Shown: piece after piece, positions 1-8,449 of the stretch
Position numbering within the stretch: position 1 is the first letter of the stretch
Layout: the number at the start of each line of letters is the position of its first letter
Assembly: GCA_009692615.1 (NCBI GenBank)
Contig: SHYW01000045.1
Coordinates: 1 to 37,021 of the forward strand
DNA from: Deltaproteobacteria bacterium
GTDB taxonomy: Bacteria > Desulfobacterota > Binatia > UBA9968
Length of the DNA: 37,021 bases
Direction of reading: 5' to 3'
Made by a program: the position numbers and the translations under genes
The notes under the pieces: generated by a model
Told to the model about the DNA's origin: nothing
The model's input: the letters and a program-made list of their open reading frames with translations, nothing else
The model's database searches: none

Positions 1-40
1 TTGCATAAAGCTCCACTGTGAACATCCTTCCAGCCTCCCG

Positions 41-724
41 ATGCCATTCAATAACATCGAGACAGCCTACAGGACCGGTACACTTTTGACCCGCCATTTT
101 CTGCCAGATCTTTGCCGGTTCAGTGGTACACTTTACGCCCGCGATTTATGCCTCCGCGATGGTGAGGTGTTCGTCAAAGCCAACCCGTCGCAGAAAATTT
201 CATTGGCGAAAGCGGTCAACCGAACGGGCGAATTGATCGGCCGGGCGACCACCAATCCGCGTTTTAAGGACGATGTCCAAGGCAAAAGTTTCGCCGCCCA
301 TTTCGCTGAAGTGGAAGTCGACAGCGTCACCGGTCACGTACGAATCACTCGCTACGTCGCGGCGCACGACAGCGGCACGATCATCAATCGCTTGGCGGCG
401 GAAAGCCAAATCAAAGGCGGCGTCACCCAAGGCATCGGCATGGCGCTTACCGAAGAATTAATCATCGACAAAGTGACGGCGACACCGATCAATCCCAACT
501 ATCGCGACGCCAAGGTGCCGACCCATTTGGAAGCGCCGGAGATCGAAGTGATCTTCGTCGAGCATGCCGATCCCTACGGTCCCTTCGGTGCCAAAGTCGT
601 CGGCGAGCCGCCGATCACTCCATCGGTGGGCACCATCGCCAATGCGATCTTCAACGCCACAGGCAAGCGCATCAAAGAGCTGCCGATCACGCCGGATAAA
701 ATTCTCCGCGCGGTGCGGGTCTAG
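41..724 (+). CDS. Xanthine dehydrogenase-family molybdopterin-binding subunit, C-terminal remnant
   Basis: This open frame encodes only about the last 190 residues of a molybdenum hydroxylase large subunit (CoxL/XdhA-like), a family usually near 750 residues. Conserved family sequence starts at about position 145 (LRDGEVFVK) and runs to the stop. It includes KVVGEPP, whose Glu corresponds to the catalytic base of the family. The first 35 or so residues read through the IS-like repeats and show no family resemblance, so the ATG at 41 is probably fortuitous. Most of the molybdopterin-binding region is absent. The stop lies 18 bases before the ATG of the FAD subunit, with a shared operon layout. 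I infer that an insertion or rearrangement removed the 5' part and that the product is not functional alone. If the upstream part lies beyond the window, it is separated by the inserted sequence. Confidence 0.8.
   Translation: MPFNNIETAYRTGTLLTRHFLPDLCRFSGTLYARDLCLRDGEVFVKANPSQKISLAKAVNRTGELIGRATTNPRFKDDVQGKSFAAHFAEVEVDSVTGHVRITRYVAAHDSGTIINRLAAESQIKGGVTQGIGMALTEELIIDKVTATPINPNYRDAKVPTHLEAPEIEVIFVEHADPYGPFGAKVVGEPPITPSVGTIANAIFNATGKRIKELPITPDKILRAVRV
77..143. mobile_element. Remnant of an IS21-like element end
   Basis: The motif GGTACACTTT occurs twice in direct orientation, at 77-86 and 125-134, and each copy is followed by a C/G-rich tail (GACCCGCC and ACGCCCGCG). Repeated GGTACACTTT-type motifs spaced by tens of bases resemble the multiple transposase-binding repeats at the ends of IS21-family elements; that family assignment is from memory. 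No istA or istB gene lies within the window, so this would be one end or a solo remnant. Recognisable xanthine dehydrogenase coding sequence begins immediately downstream, at about position 145. Confidence 0.45.
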
Positions 725-739
725 GGAGGAGCGACGAGC

Positions 740-1723
740 ATGAAAAGTTTTGAAAACATCGATGCCAAAAGCGTCAAAGAAGCGGTCGGGCTATTGCAGA
801 AATTCCACCAGCAGAAAAAATTCGCCGCGGTGGTCGGCGGCGGCAGCGAATTTTTACAGCTGATGAAAGATCACGTCGTCGAGCCGGATTACGTGATCAA
901 TCTAAAAACCATTCCCGGCCTCGATTACATTCGTGAGGAGCGCGGCGGTTTTCGCATTGGTGCCCTGGCCAAGTTGGCCGACATCGATGAGCATGCGGCG
1001 ATTCGCGAAAAACTGTTGATCCTTTCCGACGCCGCCGGCGAAGCGGCGTCGCCGCAGATCCGTAACGCCGGCACGCTGGCTGGCAATCTTTGCCAGCGGC
1101 CGTTCTGCTGGTATTTTCGCTCAGCCAATTTTACTTGTCTGCGCAAAGGCGGTCAGGTTTGTTACACGGTCACCGGCGACGGCCGCTTTCATTCGATCCT
1201 CGGCGCCGGGCCGAGCTACATCGTCCATCCATCCGATACCGCGCCGGCTTTGGTCGCGCTCGGCGCGCAAATTAAAATCGCCGGACCGGCGGGGAAAAAA
1301 ACTATTCCCTTGGAACAATTCTTCGTGCTGCCTTCAGTCGATTACCGCCGTGAAAATATTCTCAACCCCGGCGAGATCGTCACCGAGATCTACGTGCCGC
1401 TGCCGAAAACCGGCAGCAAGGGATTCTTCCATAAGATGCGCGAGCGCTTGGCGTGGGACCACGCGATTGTTGCCGTGGCGACCATCGTCGAAAGCAGCGG
1501 CGGCGTAGTGCGTAATGCCCGCGTGGTCCTGGGCGGCGTGGCGCCGATTCCCTGGCGCGCGGTCAAAGCGGAAGAGTTTTTGCGCGGCAAGAAGTTGGAC
1601 GAAGCCACCGCTAAACAGGCTGGCGAGTTAGCTGTCGAAGGCGCTAATCCGCTCAAAGACAACGCTTACAAAGTGAAGCTGGCCCAGGACTTGGTGCAGC
1701 GCGGTTTGTTGGCTTCGGTTTAA
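740..1723 (+). CDS. FAD-binding subunit of a xanthine dehydrogenase-family molybdenum hydroxylase
   Basis: This is the medium subunit (CoxM/PaoB-like, 327 residues), which passes electrons from the molybdenum and iron-sulphur centres to FAD. The FAD-binding stretch VVGGGSEF lies at residues 31-38, and the second flavin motif RNAGTLAGNLCQ at 108-119. Cysteines 118, 123, 133 and 141 lie in a loop resembling the segment that holds an additional 4Fe-4S cluster in PaoB and in the 4-hydroxybenzoyl-CoA reductase beta subunit, so an extra cluster is plausible. The start is supported by a strong AGGGAGGAGC ribosome-binding site just upstream. The large-subunit fragment lies directly upstream, and no 2Fe-2S small subunit follows. 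With its partner truncated, this gene may be an orphan. The substrate cannot be inferred. Confidence 0.9.
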   Translation: MKSFENIDAKSVKEAVGLLQKFHQQKKFAAVVGGGSEFLQLMKDHVVEPDYVINLKTIPGLDYIREERGGFRIGALAKLADIDEHAAIREKLLILSDAAGEAASPQIRNAGTLAGNLCQRPFCWYFRSANFTCLRKGGQVCYTVTGDGRFHSILGAGPSYIVHPSDTAPALVALGAQIKIAGPAGKKTIPLEQFFVLPSVDYRRENILNPGEIVTEIYVPLPKTGSKGFFHKMRERLAWDHAIVAVATIVESSGGVVRNARVVLGGVAPIPWRAVKAEEFLRGKKLDEATAKQAGELAVEGANPLKDNAYKVKLAQDLVQRGLLASV

Positions 1724-1841
1724 GCGCTCAGCTATTTTTTTTTCTCCGCTTCAAGACATTAAAATGGTGCCGCTACATCAACCGATGCAGCGGCCATTTG
1801 AGCTTGACCAGCCTGGCTTAAGTTCGTAAGTTTTGGCCTTC

Positions 1842-2600
1842 ATGTTCGCCGAACTGTACAAATCGCGCCGGCTGCTGTTGGCGGCGGCACTGCCGCCGTT
1901 GTTGGTGCTGCTGTGGTTTGGCTTCAACGGTTGGCAGCGGCGCGCCGGCGTGAGCGATTCGCCAAGCGAAACTGTAGCGACCGTTTCTCTTCAAGAGATG
2001 CGTCAATCGTTGGTCAATGACCGCCAGCTCTTGGCCGATTACGAAAAAGAGCAAGCGATGTTGCGCGCTGAAGTGATTCGCCGGCGTAAGCTGTTCGCCG
2101 AAGGCCAGCTGGCGAAAGATCAAGTACTCGAAGCCGAGCAAAAGTTCGTTGCGGCGTTGAAGCGCGTTCACGCCATGCGTTACACGGTCACCGAGACCGA
2201 CATCGCGATTACCGAAGCGGTATTGGGTGAAAAAGTGTTACGCATGCCGGCGCTGCCGGTGGGCGGCTTCTCGCAAACCGCGGAGCTCACGCGCTTCAAT
2301 GGCCCGTTCAAATGGTCCATCGGCGAGGCGCCGCGGGTGCAAAAGTTTTTTTCCAATACTTTTGGCCGCAGCTTGCCGATTACCGCCTTGGGTCAATCCG
2401 ACACGCACAACCGTTTTGGTTTCGATCATCGCGATTCCGTCGATGTCGGGCTTCATCCCGACAGCGCGGAAGGGCGCCAGTTGATCGATTACCTGCGCAA
2501 ATCCGGCATCCCTTTCCTGGCCTTCCGCCAAGCGGTTCCCGGCGCCGCCACTGGGCCGCATATTCATATCGGTAAACCTTCGGCGTTTCTGCGCCATTAA
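1842..2600 (+). CDS. Membrane-anchored protein with coiled coil and His/Asp...HxH C-terminal domain (paralogue 1)
   Basis: This is a protein of about 252 residues of unknown function. It has a basic N terminus and a single hydrophobic segment (about residues 10-25), a charged helical stretch of about 80 residues likely to be coiled coil, and a C-terminal domain carrying FDHRDSVDV, LHPDS and HIHIG. A His/Asp cluster followed by HxH suggests metal binding and recalls M15-type DD-peptidases, but the exact M15 signature is not present, so this is inference only. The ATG at 1842 is preferred over the TTG at 1833; neither has a convincing ribosome-binding site. A clear paralogue lies at 3563-4354 in the same orientation, with a broken protease between them on the other strand. 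The protein is probably periplasmic and tethered to the inner membrane. Confidence 0.65.
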   Translation: MFAELYKSRRLLLAAALPPLLVLLWFGFNGWQRRAGVSDSPSETVATVSLQEMRQSLVNDRQLLADYEKEQAMLRAEVIRRRKLFAEGQLAKDQVLEAEQKFVAALKRVHAMRYTVTETDIAITEAVLGEKVLRMPALPVGGFSQTAELTRFNGPFKWSIGEAPRVQKFFSNTFGRSLPITALGQSDTHNRFGFDHRDSVDVGLHPDSAEGRQLIDYLRKSGIPFLAFRQAVPGAATGPHIHIGKPSAFLRH

Positions 2601-2643
2601 AGTTTCTTTAGCAGGTTGGGTGAAATCGCGGCGGTAAAAAGAA

Positions 2644-3461
2644 TTACTGCACGGGGATTTTTTTCAATAGTTCTTGCAGATGTTTAATCAGGATCGCGTA
2701 GGAGATACCGCTGGGTTTTTGAATCACGGTTTCTTTGCTTTCTTGGATGAAAACTTTGTTCAATATGCCGATCACCTGGCCGCTGTCGGGATGATAGACC
2801 GGGCTGCCGCTGTTGCCAGGATAGGCTGTGGCGTCGAGTTGAAAGACATCATAGGGCGCGATCAGCCGAGCGAGGGTTTTTTTTCAAGGCTTTGTCCCGA
2901 CAGCTGTGGGATCACGTTGGGCGTGATCGCCGAGATGATGCCGCGGTGGGTCACCGCGTGCAGGCCGAGCACCATGCCGATGGGATAGCCGGTGAAGGCG
3001 TAGGACTCGCCTTCGCGCACGTTGTCTGAGTTGCCCAAAGTCATCGCGATGAGCGGCGCGCCGGTGATGCGCAAAATCGTCAAATCGTAATCGCGATCCT
3101 CACCGACCACGGTGGCCTGGCGGACTTCGACGCCGTTGGCGGTGGCGGCAAACACGGCGATGAATTCGTTTTTATCCTGCTCGATTTTTTCCGGCATCAC
3201 ATGGGCGTTGGTGGCCACCAGGTGGCCGTCGCCGAGGACAAATCCGGTGCCGCGGAAAACCGCTGGCGGGCGGCGGGTTTTCAGATAGGTGCCGACGGCG
3301 ACGATGGCCGGTTTGATTTTGCTGATCGTGCTCGGCAGTCCGTTGGGTTCGCCAGCCTGGGCTTGGCTAAGCGTGAACAGGATGGTGCCGAGAGCGCATA
3401 GCCATTCGATGAGCCATCGATGGATTCGCTTCGCGGCGGTAATTGTATTCGCACTGCCCAT
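2644..3461 (-). pseudogene. Trypsin-like serine protease interrupted by a frameshift at an A8 tract
   Basis: This is an exported trypsin-like (S1) protease with an N-terminal signal peptide (start ATG at 3461, hydrophobic stretch ending in AQA). It has the catalytic His in TNAHVM (residue 87) and the catalytic Asp in DYDLTIL (residue 126). The reading frame hits a stop at 2862. A run of eight A on the coding strand (2877-2884) sits just before. Shifting frame there restores a continuous family match with no stop to the TAA at 2644-2646, including TAYPGNSGSPV, which carries the catalytic Ser. The gene is therefore complete apart from one base. It could be a true pseudogene, a slippage-expressed gene or a sequencing error. 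No PDZ domain is present. It lies opposite to, and between, the two HxH paralogues. Confidence 0.75.
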
Positions 3462-3562
3462 CCTGGCTAGATAGTAACGCGCGGGCGCTGGGGTCACAAC
3501 CCAACGCAACAAGACTACCGTTTAGCTTGACCCGGCGTGGCTTAGTTCCTAAACTTCATGGA

Positions 3563-4354
3563 ATGAGATTGGGTCGGTCAAACAATGATCGAGTGAATGC
3601 GCTGGCACTGGCGGTTTTGCTGAACTGTAGCGCGCTGCGGCCGCTTGGCATCCGCCAATCGAGTCATGCCCAGGAAATTCGCAAATCGCCGCCGGCGCGC
3701 CGACCGGTGGCGAGCGATTCGGAACTCGCCCGGGCACGTACCGACGTGATCCAAAAAATTCGCGAAGCACGCGCCGGTGGGCAGAAATTGCTCGAGCTCC
3801 ATGACGCCGAGCGGCTCAAGCTTGCAGCGCAGTATGAAGAGCGGCGCGATCAATACTACATGGGTTTGATCTCGCGCGAAGAAGCACTCAGAGCCGAAAA
3901 CGCCTGGGTCGAAGCGATCATTAAAGTCGATGAAGACAAACGCTGGCTCGCCGAAACCGACATGGCGATGACGGAATATTCTTTGCGCGACGAGCTGCTC
4001 CGTTTACCGGGGCTGGCTATCGGCGGCTACAGTGAATCGGGAACCCTGGTGCGTTTCAACGGCGGCACGCCGTGGTCGTTGATCGATTCGCCCAAAGTGG
4101 AAAAGTTTTTTACTCAGGCGTTCGGCCGCGCTTTGCCGATCAGCGCCTACGGTCAGACCACCACCCATGACCGGTTGCGCTTCGATCATCGCAATGCGAT
4201 AGATGTGGCGCTTCATCCCGATAGTAAGGAAGGACGATCGTTGTTGGGCTATTTGCGCCAAGCGGGAATTCCGTTCATCGCCTTTAGAAACGCGGTGGCG
4301 GGTTCGGCGACCGGCGCGCATATTCATATCGGCAAGCCGTCAGCGCGCAATTAG
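3563..4354 (+). CDS. Membrane-anchored protein with coiled coil and His/Asp...HxH C-terminal domain (paralogue 2)
   Basis: This is a paralogue of the protein at 1842-2600, about 263 residues long. The C-terminal half matches closely: FNGG..WSL, KVEKFFTQAFGRALPIS, FDHRNAIDVALHPDS, YLR.AGIPFIAFR and HIHIGKPS. The N terminus has a hydrophobic segment (about residues 13-25) acting as a signal or anchor, then a long charged helical stretch rich in Glu, Arg and Ala. The frame stays open upstream to 3443, but the ATG at 3563 gives the most plausible signal sequence. Residues identical in both copies (the two His and Asp of the DHR...D motif and the terminal HxH) are the likeliest metal or catalytic ligands. 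Function is unknown; a cell-wall or peptide-directed role is a guess. Confidence 0.65.
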   Translation: MRLGRSNNDRVNALALAVLLNCSALRPLGIRQSSHAQEIRKSPPARRPVASDSELARARTDVIQKIREARAGGQKLLELHDAERLKLAAQYEERRDQYYMGLISREEALRAENAWVEAIIKVDEDKRWLAETDMAMTEYSLRDELLRLPGLAIGGYSESGTLVRFNGGTPWSLIDSPKVEKFFTQAFGRALPISAYGQTTTHDRLRFDHRNAIDVALHPDSKEGRSLLGYLRQAGIPFIAFRNAVAGSATGAHIHIGKPSARN

Positions 4355-4406
4355 CGTTTCTTGATCGCGCTTTCAAAGTGCCAACCTAACAACCTGCAAA
4401 CCATTC

Positions 4407-5126
4407 ATGGCGCAGCCGACAATTCCTTTGCCAGCTTCAACCGTGGTGTTAGTCCGACCCAATGACAACGACGGTTTTGAAATCTTCATGAATCGCCGGC
4501 CGGACAAGATGGAAGTTTACGCTGGCGTCCATGTTTTTCCCGGCGGTCGGGTCGAGGTCGGCGACTTTTCGGCGCCGATGTTGGAACTGACGCAAGGGGT
4601 GACCCCGGCTGAAGCTCAGGAAAAACTCGGTGGTGGGCTTGCCGCCGAACGTTCTCTCGGCTTCTGGGTCGCCGCCGCGCGGGAACTTTTTGAAGAAGCG
4701 GGCATCTTTCTGTTCGCGCCACAAAACAACAGCCAACGCGATTCGGCGTTGCCGGGGTTGGCTGAGCGCTTAGCCGATCGGCGCGCGGGTTTGCAGCGGG
4801 GTGATTTCGATCTTGCCAGACTGTTGGCGGCGGAGGGGCTTTACTGCGATCTACGCCGGCTCAATTATTTTTTTCATCGGGTTACCCCAGAGCATTATCC
4901 GGTGCGCTTCGACACCCGTTTTTACCTCGCGGCCTTGCCCCCAGACCAATCGCCGCTCGATAGTTCTGAGGAAGTTTCGGAAAGCTTATGGATAACGCCG
5001 AGCGCGGCGTTGGAACGATCGCAGCTGGGCGATTTTCCCATGATGCCGCCGACCATCGCAGTATTGCGCAGCTTGTCCATCCATAGTTCCTGGAATGAAC
5101 TGGGAACGGTGTTCGATCTCGGTTGA
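4407..5126 (+). CDS. Nudix hydrolase with a split Nudix box (NUDT19-like)
   Basis: This Nudix-fold hydrolase of 239 residues would cleave a nucleoside diphosphate linked to another moiety. The Nudix box is split: GGRVE at residues 46-50 and RELFEEAG at 92-99, with about 40 extra residues between, an arrangement known from the NUDT19/NUDT7-related group, some members of which act on coenzyme A derivatives. The N-terminal beta strand (STVVLVRP) and FMNRRP fit the fold. The start has no strong ribosome-binding site but agrees with the family's short N terminus. Neighbours give no pathway clue, so the CoA substrate is only a family-based suggestion. Confidence 0.8.
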   Translation: MAQPTIPLPASTVVLVRPNDNDGFEIFMNRRPDKMEVYAGVHVFPGGRVEVGDFSAPMLELTQGVTPAEAQEKLGGGLAAERSLGFWVAAARELFEEAGIFLFAPQNNSQRDSALPGLAERLADRRAGLQRGDFDLARLLAAEGLYCDLRRLNYFFHRVTPEHYPVRFDTRFYLAALPPDQSPLDSSEEVSESLWITPSAALERSQLGDFPMMPPTIAVLRSLSIHSSWNELGTVFDLG

Positions 5127-5416
5127 AACCGAGCTCAACGGGCACCGGCGAATTCGCAGCAATAGCTCTAAACTGTACGAACTTACCAGCGCCTACCAGA
5201 ACCTTCAGCGCGCTTCTCGATAGATCCCCTGGCGGCATTGTGCTTGCATTCGTAATCGCCGTGAATTGGTAATCGCGGCGAATTGATGCAGCTTATGGGT
5301 CATGCTAAAATCCCCAACAACTTAATTGATCTGGGGACTTTTGCGCAGTTTCCCTTTCGCTTCAACCTGCCGATTATTAGTTCAAGCTTCGAGAAATTCG
5401 CTAGGTATGATCTGAT
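5127..5416. other. Intergenic region containing a 17-bp imperfect tandem repeat
   Basis: This 290-base stretch has no supported gene on either strand. It holds two adjacent 17-base units, 5252-5268 and 5269-5285, that differ at two positions (GTAATCGCCGTGAATTG and GTAATCGCGGCGAATTG). The downstream glucan phosphorylase has no clear ribosome-binding site. A TATGAT hexamer at 5406-5411 lies too close to the start codon to be assigned confidently as a -10 box. The tandem repeat could be a regulator site or chance. Confidence 0.35.
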
Positions 5417-7144
5417 ATGACTATTGATTTGTCTGACGTGGCAACCATCGCCTATTTTTCCATGGACGTAGCGGCCGATTCGGCGATTCCGACGTACAGC
5501 GGCGGCTTAGGGGTTTTAGCCGGTGACATGTTGCGCTCGGCGGCGGATTTGGCGATCCCCATGGTGGCGATCTCGCTGCTCCACCGCAAAGGCTATTTCG
5601 AGCAGCGCCTCGACGCCCGCGGCAATCAGCTCGAAAGTCCGTCTAAGTGGCAGCCGGAGAAATATCTCACCCCGCTCGACGCGCGGGTATCGTTGCCCCT
5701 CGAAGGGCGTGCGGTGCAGATCCGTGCTTGGCAGTACGACTTCGTCGGTATCACCGGACATGTCGTGCCGCTGCTTTTTTTGGACACCGATCTGGAAGAA
5801 AATAACTCTCTCGATCGCGGCTTCACCGATTTTCTTTACGGCGGCGATGAACGCTATCGATTATGCCAAGAGGCGATTTTAGGTTTGGGCGGCGTCGCCA
5901 TGCTGCGCGCCTTGGGCTACGCCGGTGTGCGCGTGTTTCACATGAACGAAGGCCATTCCGCGTTAGCGACGCTTGCTTTAATGGAGGAGCGGGCACAAGC
6001 GCAAAAGCACATTCGCTTTACGGACATCGAAATCGAAGCGGTCCGACGACAATGCGCCTTTACCACGCATACGCCAGTGCCCGCGGGCCATGATTGTTTC
6101 ACTCGCGAGTTGGTGGGTCGGGTTCTCGGCGTCGATCGCTCCGCGGCCTTGCGCCAATTGGGTGTCATGAACGGTTCGCTCAACATGACTGAGTTGGCAC
6201 TCAAGCTTTCGGGTTTCGTCAACGGCGTGTCGATGCGCCATGGCGAGGTCTCCCGGGCGATGTTTCCGAGCTATGAGATTGACGCGATCACCAATGGCGT
6301 GCACGCGGCCACTTGGACCGCGGCGCCGATGGCGGCGTTGTTCGATCGTCGTCTTCCCGAGTGGCGCCGCGACAATTGTTTTCTGCGCTACGCCATCGGT
6401 ATCCCGGCTGGGGAAATTCGCCGCGCCCATGATTTGGCGAAAAAGGAATTGCTCGCGCAGGTGCGCTGGCTCACCGGCACGGCGCTGGTCGAGAAAGTTT
6501 TCACCATCGGCTTTGCCCGGCGCGCCACCGGTTACAAACGGGGCGATTTGCTATTCACGGATTTGGAAAAACTCAAGAAGATCGCCAAGCAGTCCGGGCC
6601 GCTGCAATTGATCTACGCCGGCAAAGCCCATCCACGCGACAACGGCGGCAAGGCGATCATCCGGCGCATTTTCGAAGCCGCCGCGGCCCTCGCTGACGAT
6701 GTCCGTGTGGTCTATTTGGAAAACTACGATATGGCCCTCGGCAAACTGCTCTGTTCCGGCGTCGACATCTGGCTCAACACGCCGCTGCGCCCCCAAGAAG
6801 CGTCCGGCACCAGCGGCATGAAAGCGGCGCTCAACGGTGTGCCGAGCTTCAGCGTGCTCGACGGCTGGTGGATCGAAGGCCATATCGAAGGCGTCACCGG
6901 CTGGTCCATCGGCGATGCCAATACTGCGGAGAACGATTCCCTCGCCGAAGCTGCTTCGCTCTACGAAAAACTAGCAGCACGCATCTTGCCGCTCTATTAC
7001 AAAGAGCCCGACAAATTCGCCCAAGTCATGCGCTCGGCGATCGCCCTCAACGGTTCTTTTTTCAACACCCAGCGGATGATTTCGCAGTATTTAAGAAACG
7101 CCTATCAGTCGGCGAGCGACGATGCGGCGCAGCGCTTGGATTAG
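5417..7144 (+). CDS. glgP: Alpha-glucan phosphorylase (GT35 family)
   Basis: This enzyme releases glucose 1-phosphate from alpha-1,4-glucans with phosphate and pyridoxal phosphate, in the cytoplasm. Visible family motifs are YFSMD (13-17), YSGGLGVLAGD (27-37), FHMNEGHSA (174-182), HTPVPAGHD (218-226), TNGVH (292-296), ARRATGYKR (368-375) and SGTSGMK (463-469), whose Lys469 would bind PLP. The length of 575 residues matches the shorter bacterial/archaeal-type alpha-glucan phosphorylases rather than the roughly 800-residue E. coli GlgP. It lacks the extra N-terminal domain found in some homologues and begins directly with the catalytic fold. No other glycogen gene is nearby. Confidence 0.92.
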   Translation: MTIDLSDVATIAYFSMDVAADSAIPTYSGGLGVLAGDMLRSAADLAIPMVAISLLHRKGYFEQRLDARGNQLESPSKWQPEKYLTPLDARVSLPLEGRAVQIRAWQYDFVGITGHVVPLLFLDTDLEENNSLDRGFTDFLYGGDERYRLCQEAILGLGGVAMLRALGYAGVRVFHMNEGHSALATLALMEERAQAQKHIRFTDIEIEAVRRQCAFTTHTPVPAGHDCFTRELVGRVLGVDRSAALRQLGVMNGSLNMTELALKLSGFVNGVSMRHGEVSRAMFPSYEIDAITNGVHAATWTAAPMAALFDRRLPEWRRDNCFLRYAIGIPAGEIRRAHDLAKKELLAQVRWLTGTALVEKVFTIGFARRATGYKRGDLLFTDLEKLKKIAKQSGPLQLIYAGKAHPRDNGGKAIIRRIFEAAAALADDVRVVYLENYDMALGKLLCSGVDIWLNTPLRPQEASGTSGMKAALNGVPSFSVLDGWWIEGHIEGVTGWSIGDANTAENDSLAEAASLYEKLAARILPLYYKEPDKFAQVMRSAIALNGSFFNTQRMISQYLRNAYQSASDDAAQRLD

Positions 7145-7183
7145 CAAAAAAATCTGCTGACGGTTGTGCGTTACCAAAACTGG

Positions 7184-7699
7184 CTAATGCTTATGCTCGC
7201 CGCGAAGTTTCCATTCCATACCGTCGATGATGCATTCGACGCTGGCCTGAAGAATATCAGCGGCGACGCTCACCGTGCCCCAGCGTTCGTTGCCATCGGA
7301 AAAGATCGCTAAGACGCGCACCAATGCGCCGGCGCCACGCTCGTCGTCATCGTGACTGATGTCATGCATGAGCCGGACATCGAATTCTTCGAGGCGAACT
7401 TCGGAGAGCTGCGGATAGTGTTTTTCGAGAATCTTACGCATGGCGCTATCGACGGCATGGACCGGACCGCGGCCGCCAGCGGCGACCAGTTCCTCATCGC
7501 CGAAGATTTCGATCAACACAGTGGCTTCAGTCTTGCTCCGCAGCGCTTCAGGGGCCTGGAAGTCGACTTGATCATCGATCTTACAGCGCAGCACCCGAAA
7601 CGGTTTTAGATAGTCGTCGCGCCGGCGAATCGACATCAGCTCGAAGGACGCCCAGGCGCCGTCCAAGCGAAAAAAATCTTCTTTATAATCCCTAGCCAT
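7184..7699 (-). CDS. Free-standing LeuA/CimA-type C-terminal regulatory domain protein
   Basis: Residues of about 55-170 of this 171-residue protein resemble the C-terminal allosteric domain of 2-isopropylmalate and citramalate synthases: GRGPVHAVDSAMRK, YPQLSEVRLEEFDVRL, ALVRVLAIFSDG, RWGTVSVAADILQASVECIIDGMEWKL. No TIM-barrel catalytic domain is present in the ORF or in neighbouring genes. The N-terminal 50 residues (containing FELMSIRRRDD and FRVLRCKIDD) correspond to the linker/subdomain that precedes the regulatory domain in CimA. The gene is convergent with the glucan phosphorylase. It might bind leucine or isoleucine or pair with a synthase encoded elsewhere; this is inference. It could also be a remnant of a longer gene, though the upstream sequence shows no barrel. 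Confidence 0.75.
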   Translation of the reverse strand: MARDYKEDFFRLDGAWASFELMSIRRRDDYLKPFRVLRCKIDDQVDFQAPEALRSKTEATVLIEIFGDEELVAAGGRGPVHAVDSAMRKILEKHYPQLSEVRLEEFDVRLMHDISHDDDERGAGALVRVLAIFSDGNERWGTVSVAADILQASVECIIDGMEWKLRGEHKH

Positions 7700-7869
7700 G
7701 CTGTTCTCCGGTTAGGCGATCTGCGGTTGCTGTGAACTTTCGGCCATTATAACGTCGGCTTCGAAAAGCGCCAGGATTAATTTGCAAAGCCCGGAGCTGA
7801 CCAACCTGATGACCGGTAAAATCTTTTCTTCCCACAAATTCGCAAACTTGGTATCATGGTTCCAAGCTT

Positions 7870-8439
7870 ATGGAAAATCGCTCAACGGCTCCTCAGTTGC
7901 GCGGCTTCTTTCGCGATTCGGTGCGCCAGAGCTTTTGGCAGCTCGGCATTCACGACGCGACAGTGGCCGAATATGTGGCGGATGTCTTGACCGAGTTCGC
8001 CAGGACCGAGAATCTCTACAAGATTCACAACGCCAACGGCCGAAAGGCCGACTCGGTGGTGGAGATCCTCAGCGAAGAACAGCCAGCGTCGGCCGCTGAG
8101 AACGATCTGCTGCGCGAGCGTTCGCGGCGTAAATATGTCGGCGATTACGCGCTGTTCATGAGCGGTATTTTTCGCAAGCATATCGAAGGTCGGGGTTTCC
8201 TCGACTATTATCTACAAGAAGGTAGCCGCTCCTACTGGAAAGTTTCCGAACTGGACCTTTCGCTTTACCATACCGGTTATTACCTGTTTCAGGAGCTGTC
8301 GACAAAATTCGAATATTATTCCGGCGCCCTCGATTATGTGCGTATGGCCTGCTTTGCCGGGGCGCCGGGCGAGGATTCCCACTCCGGGTTCTTGCGGCGC
8401 ATCGAAGGTTGGATGAAAGTCAATCTATCGGAAAATTAG
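7870..8439 (+). CDS. Unknown protein at the head of the mltG-moxR gene set
   Basis: I do not recognise this 189-residue protein. It is soluble, with no signal peptide or membrane segment, acidic and aromatic-rich, and predicted mainly helical. The segment 95-145 is notable for Tyr and Phe content (YVGDYALFMSGIF, GFLDYYLQEGSRSYWK, YHTGYYLFQELS). It ends 10 bases before the GTG of mltG and is therefore probably co-transcribed with it. The start ATG at 7870 has no strong ribosome-binding site. Its conserved-looking aromatic blocks and tight linkage suggest a cytoplasmic partner or regulator of the downstream envelope genes, without direct evidence. Confidence 0.6.
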   Translation: MENRSTAPQLRGFFRDSVRQSFWQLGIHDATVAEYVADVLTEFARTENLYKIHNANGRKADSVVEILSEEQPASAAENDLLRERSRRKYVGDYALFMSGIFRKHIEGRGFLDYYLQEGSRSYWKVSELDLSLYHTGYYLFQELSTKFEYYSGALDYVRMACFAGAPGEDSHSGFLRRIEGWMKVNLSEN

Positions 8440-8449
8440 CTTGGCCTGA

